Notes under the pieces: model-generated | Told to the model about the DNA's origin: nothing | Database searches by the model: none | The model's input: the letters and a program-made list of their open reading frames with translations, nothing else | Program-made: the position numbers and the translations under genes | Part shown: positions 62,888 to 64,000 of the stretch, one piece after another | Position numbering within the stretch: the stretch's first letter is position 1 | Layout: each line of letters opens with the position of its first letter | Assembly: GCF_030730875.1 (NCBI RefSeq) | Contig: NZ_JAVAMA010000001.1 | Location: forward strand, 124,001 to 188,000 | From: Sphingomonas sp. DG1-23 | Lineage (GTDB): Bacteria; Pseudomonadota; Alphaproteobacteria; Sphingomonadales; Sphingomonadaceae | DNA length: 64,000 nucleotides | Direction of reading: 5' to 3'

Positions 62888-64000
62888 CGGGGCGCTTCGA
62901 ACGCGTCCGCCTCGAAGGCGTCCGCGCCTGGCGCGATCCGGTGATGCGAGTCATGCTGGTCCTGTTCGCGATCCTGGCGGGCTATACGGCACTGAGCGGC
63001 GCACGCTGGGCGGACGCGCGGCGGGACGCGGTGCAGCAAGCCGTGGCAGTAGCCGACGAGACGATGGCACAGCGGCGTAAGACGTTCGCCGAGATGGTCG
63101 CCAGGGGCGAGAAGCCCAATTTCGGGCTGATCTACGCGACCGCCCTGCCGTTCCACGCGGGCCTGCCCAATGCGCCGCTCGCGGCAGCGTCCGCGGGCCA
63201 GGCCGAGGGCTACCCCGCCGCAGCCAGCATCGCGCCCTTCCTCGATCCCTGGACGATCTTCGATCCTCACATGGCAGGGCTCGAAAGTCCGTCGGTACTC
63301 GCGGCAGGCCGCTTCGACCTCGCCTTCGTCATCGTCGTGCTGCTGCCGTTGCTGCTGATCGCCGCCACCTACGACTTCTGGTCGCGCGATGTCGAGAATG
63401 GCAGCGCGCGTTTCCAGCTCGCCCAGCCGGTTTCGCCCGCGAGCCTGATCCTGGTGCGGGTCGCGCTGCGTGGCGGTACCCTGCTCCTCGGCTCGACGCT
63501 GATCGCCTGCCTCGCATTGGCGATCGCCGGTGCGCGCAACCTTGGCGACCTTGCCGGCTTCGCCGCGATCGTCCTTGCCTATGGCCTGTTTTGGGTTGCG
63601 CTCGCCACGCTCGTCAATCTGTTCGTGCGCGCCTCCACCACCGCGGCATTGGCGGCGGGTACCGCCTGGCTGGCGATCGTCGTGCTGCTGCCGGGGGTCA
63701 TGGCCGCCGCCGCCGATCTTGCCGCCCCGCGCCCCTCGGCGCTGTCCTACACCAATGCCGTGCGTGCGGCAGGTCTCGAGGTCCGCGCCGATCATGCCGC
63801 GGCGGCGCGCGCGGCCGCCACGGCAGAACCTGGCAACAACTATCCGGCGTCGCTGTGGCACAGCCGCGCCGAGATCCAGGTTCGGGACGCTCGGCTGGGG
63901 CCCATTCACCGCATGCACGCCGAAGGTGCCGACAGGCATCGCCGCCTCGCCGAACGCCTGCGGTTCCTCTCGCCCGCAGTGATCGCCCAGGATGCGCTCG
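62884..64000 (+). CDS. Second ABC-2 type permease, DUF3526 family (partial, runs off the window)
   Basis: 372 codons visible, still open at the end. The ATG overlaps the preceding stop (GCATGA). MRVMLVLFAILAGYTALSGARWADARRDAV gives helix 1 and the periplasmic coil; LAFVIVVLLPLLLIAATYDFWSRDVENGSARFQLAQPVSPASLILVR is the core with the coupling segment ENGSARFQLAQP, followed by three more hydrophobic segments (sequences read in parts). Paralogue of the previous gene, so the pair probably form a heterodimeric channel. Confidence 0.85.
   Translation, partial: MTGRFERVRLEGVRAWRDPVMRVMLVLFAILAGYTALSGARWADARRDAVQQAVAVADETMAQRRKTFAEMVARGEKPNFGLIYATALPFHAGLPNAPLAAASAGQAEGYPAAASIAPFLDPWTIFDPHMAGLESPSVLAAGRFDLAFVIVVLLPLLLIAATYDFWSRDVENGSARFQLAQPVSPASLILVRVALRGGTLLLGSTLIACLALAIAGARNLGDLAGFAAIVLAYGLFWVALATLVNLFVRASTTAALAAGTAWLAIVVLLPGVMAAAADLAAPRPSALSYTNAVRAAGLEVRADHAAAARAAATAEPGNNYPASLWHSRAEIQVRDARLGPIHRMHAEGADRHRRLAERLRFLSPAVIAQDAL

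Overview
The window looks like a chromosomal segment of a sphingomonad (Sphingomonas or a close relative, Alphaproteobacteria). The basis is the very high GC with strong third-position bias, three large TonB-dependent outer-membrane receptors, the alphaproteobacterial operon infA-maf-RNase E/G-yacG, the order hisG-hisD-nusB-thiL-hppA, a class IV NAD-glutamate dehydrogenase of about 1540 residues, and several families of GC-rich intergenic inverted repeats. Genus is an inference from gene content only.

Layout. 1-7.5 kb: a divergent GFA-family gene and YafY/WYL regulator share a perfect palindrome; then a 1152-residue TonB receptor and two secreted GH43 glycosidases form a plant-polysaccharide locus behind a near-consensus promoter overlapped by a palindromic operator. 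7.5-13.2 kb: DJ-1/PfpI protein, EamA exporter, hemerythrin, threonine aldolase, tRNA-Phe, and the yacG/RNase/maf/infA operon. 13.4-17.9 kb: acyl-CoA catabolism operon (thiolase, alpha-methylacyl-CoA racemase-like protein, SDR, acyl-CoA dehydrogenase). 18-32 kb: housekeeping genes: GST, TrhO, a glycosyltransferase-methyltransferase fusion, GT2, proton pyrophosphatase, thiL, nusB, hisD, hisG, DUF2332, epoxide hydrolase, pirin, GST, bolA.

32.4-42.8 kb: the bolA/J-domain/cobS/cobT block, interrupted by a seven-gene cassette of small enzymes (GST, VOC, DUF1428, DUF899) with a divergent HxlR regulator, bordered by repeats. 43-49.6 kb: an iron locus. A siderophore receptor and PiuC-type hydroxylase face a PepSY / DUF2271 / DUF4198 / ApbE operon, and both promoters carry the same Fur-box-like motif. 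The DUF2271 protein carries a DGxTGAT flavinylation motif, so ApbE probably attaches FMN to it; this makes a candidate periplasmic flavin-based ferric reductase. 50-56.2 kb: NAD-glutamate dehydrogenase and a PAS protein.

56.4-59.1 kb: a decayed, locally AT-richer island beside tRNA-Thr, holding a frameshifted and truncated integrase, truncated gene pieces joined at two visible scars, and the 3' end of an RHS polymorphic toxin followed by two tiny genes linked by ATGA overlaps (candidate immunity genes). 59.3-64 kb: a third TonB receptor translationally coupled to two DUF3526 ABC permeases, the second running off the window.

No rRNA, CRISPR array or intact insertion sequence was seen. Functions are assigned from recognisable motifs and family resemblance; no database search was possible.
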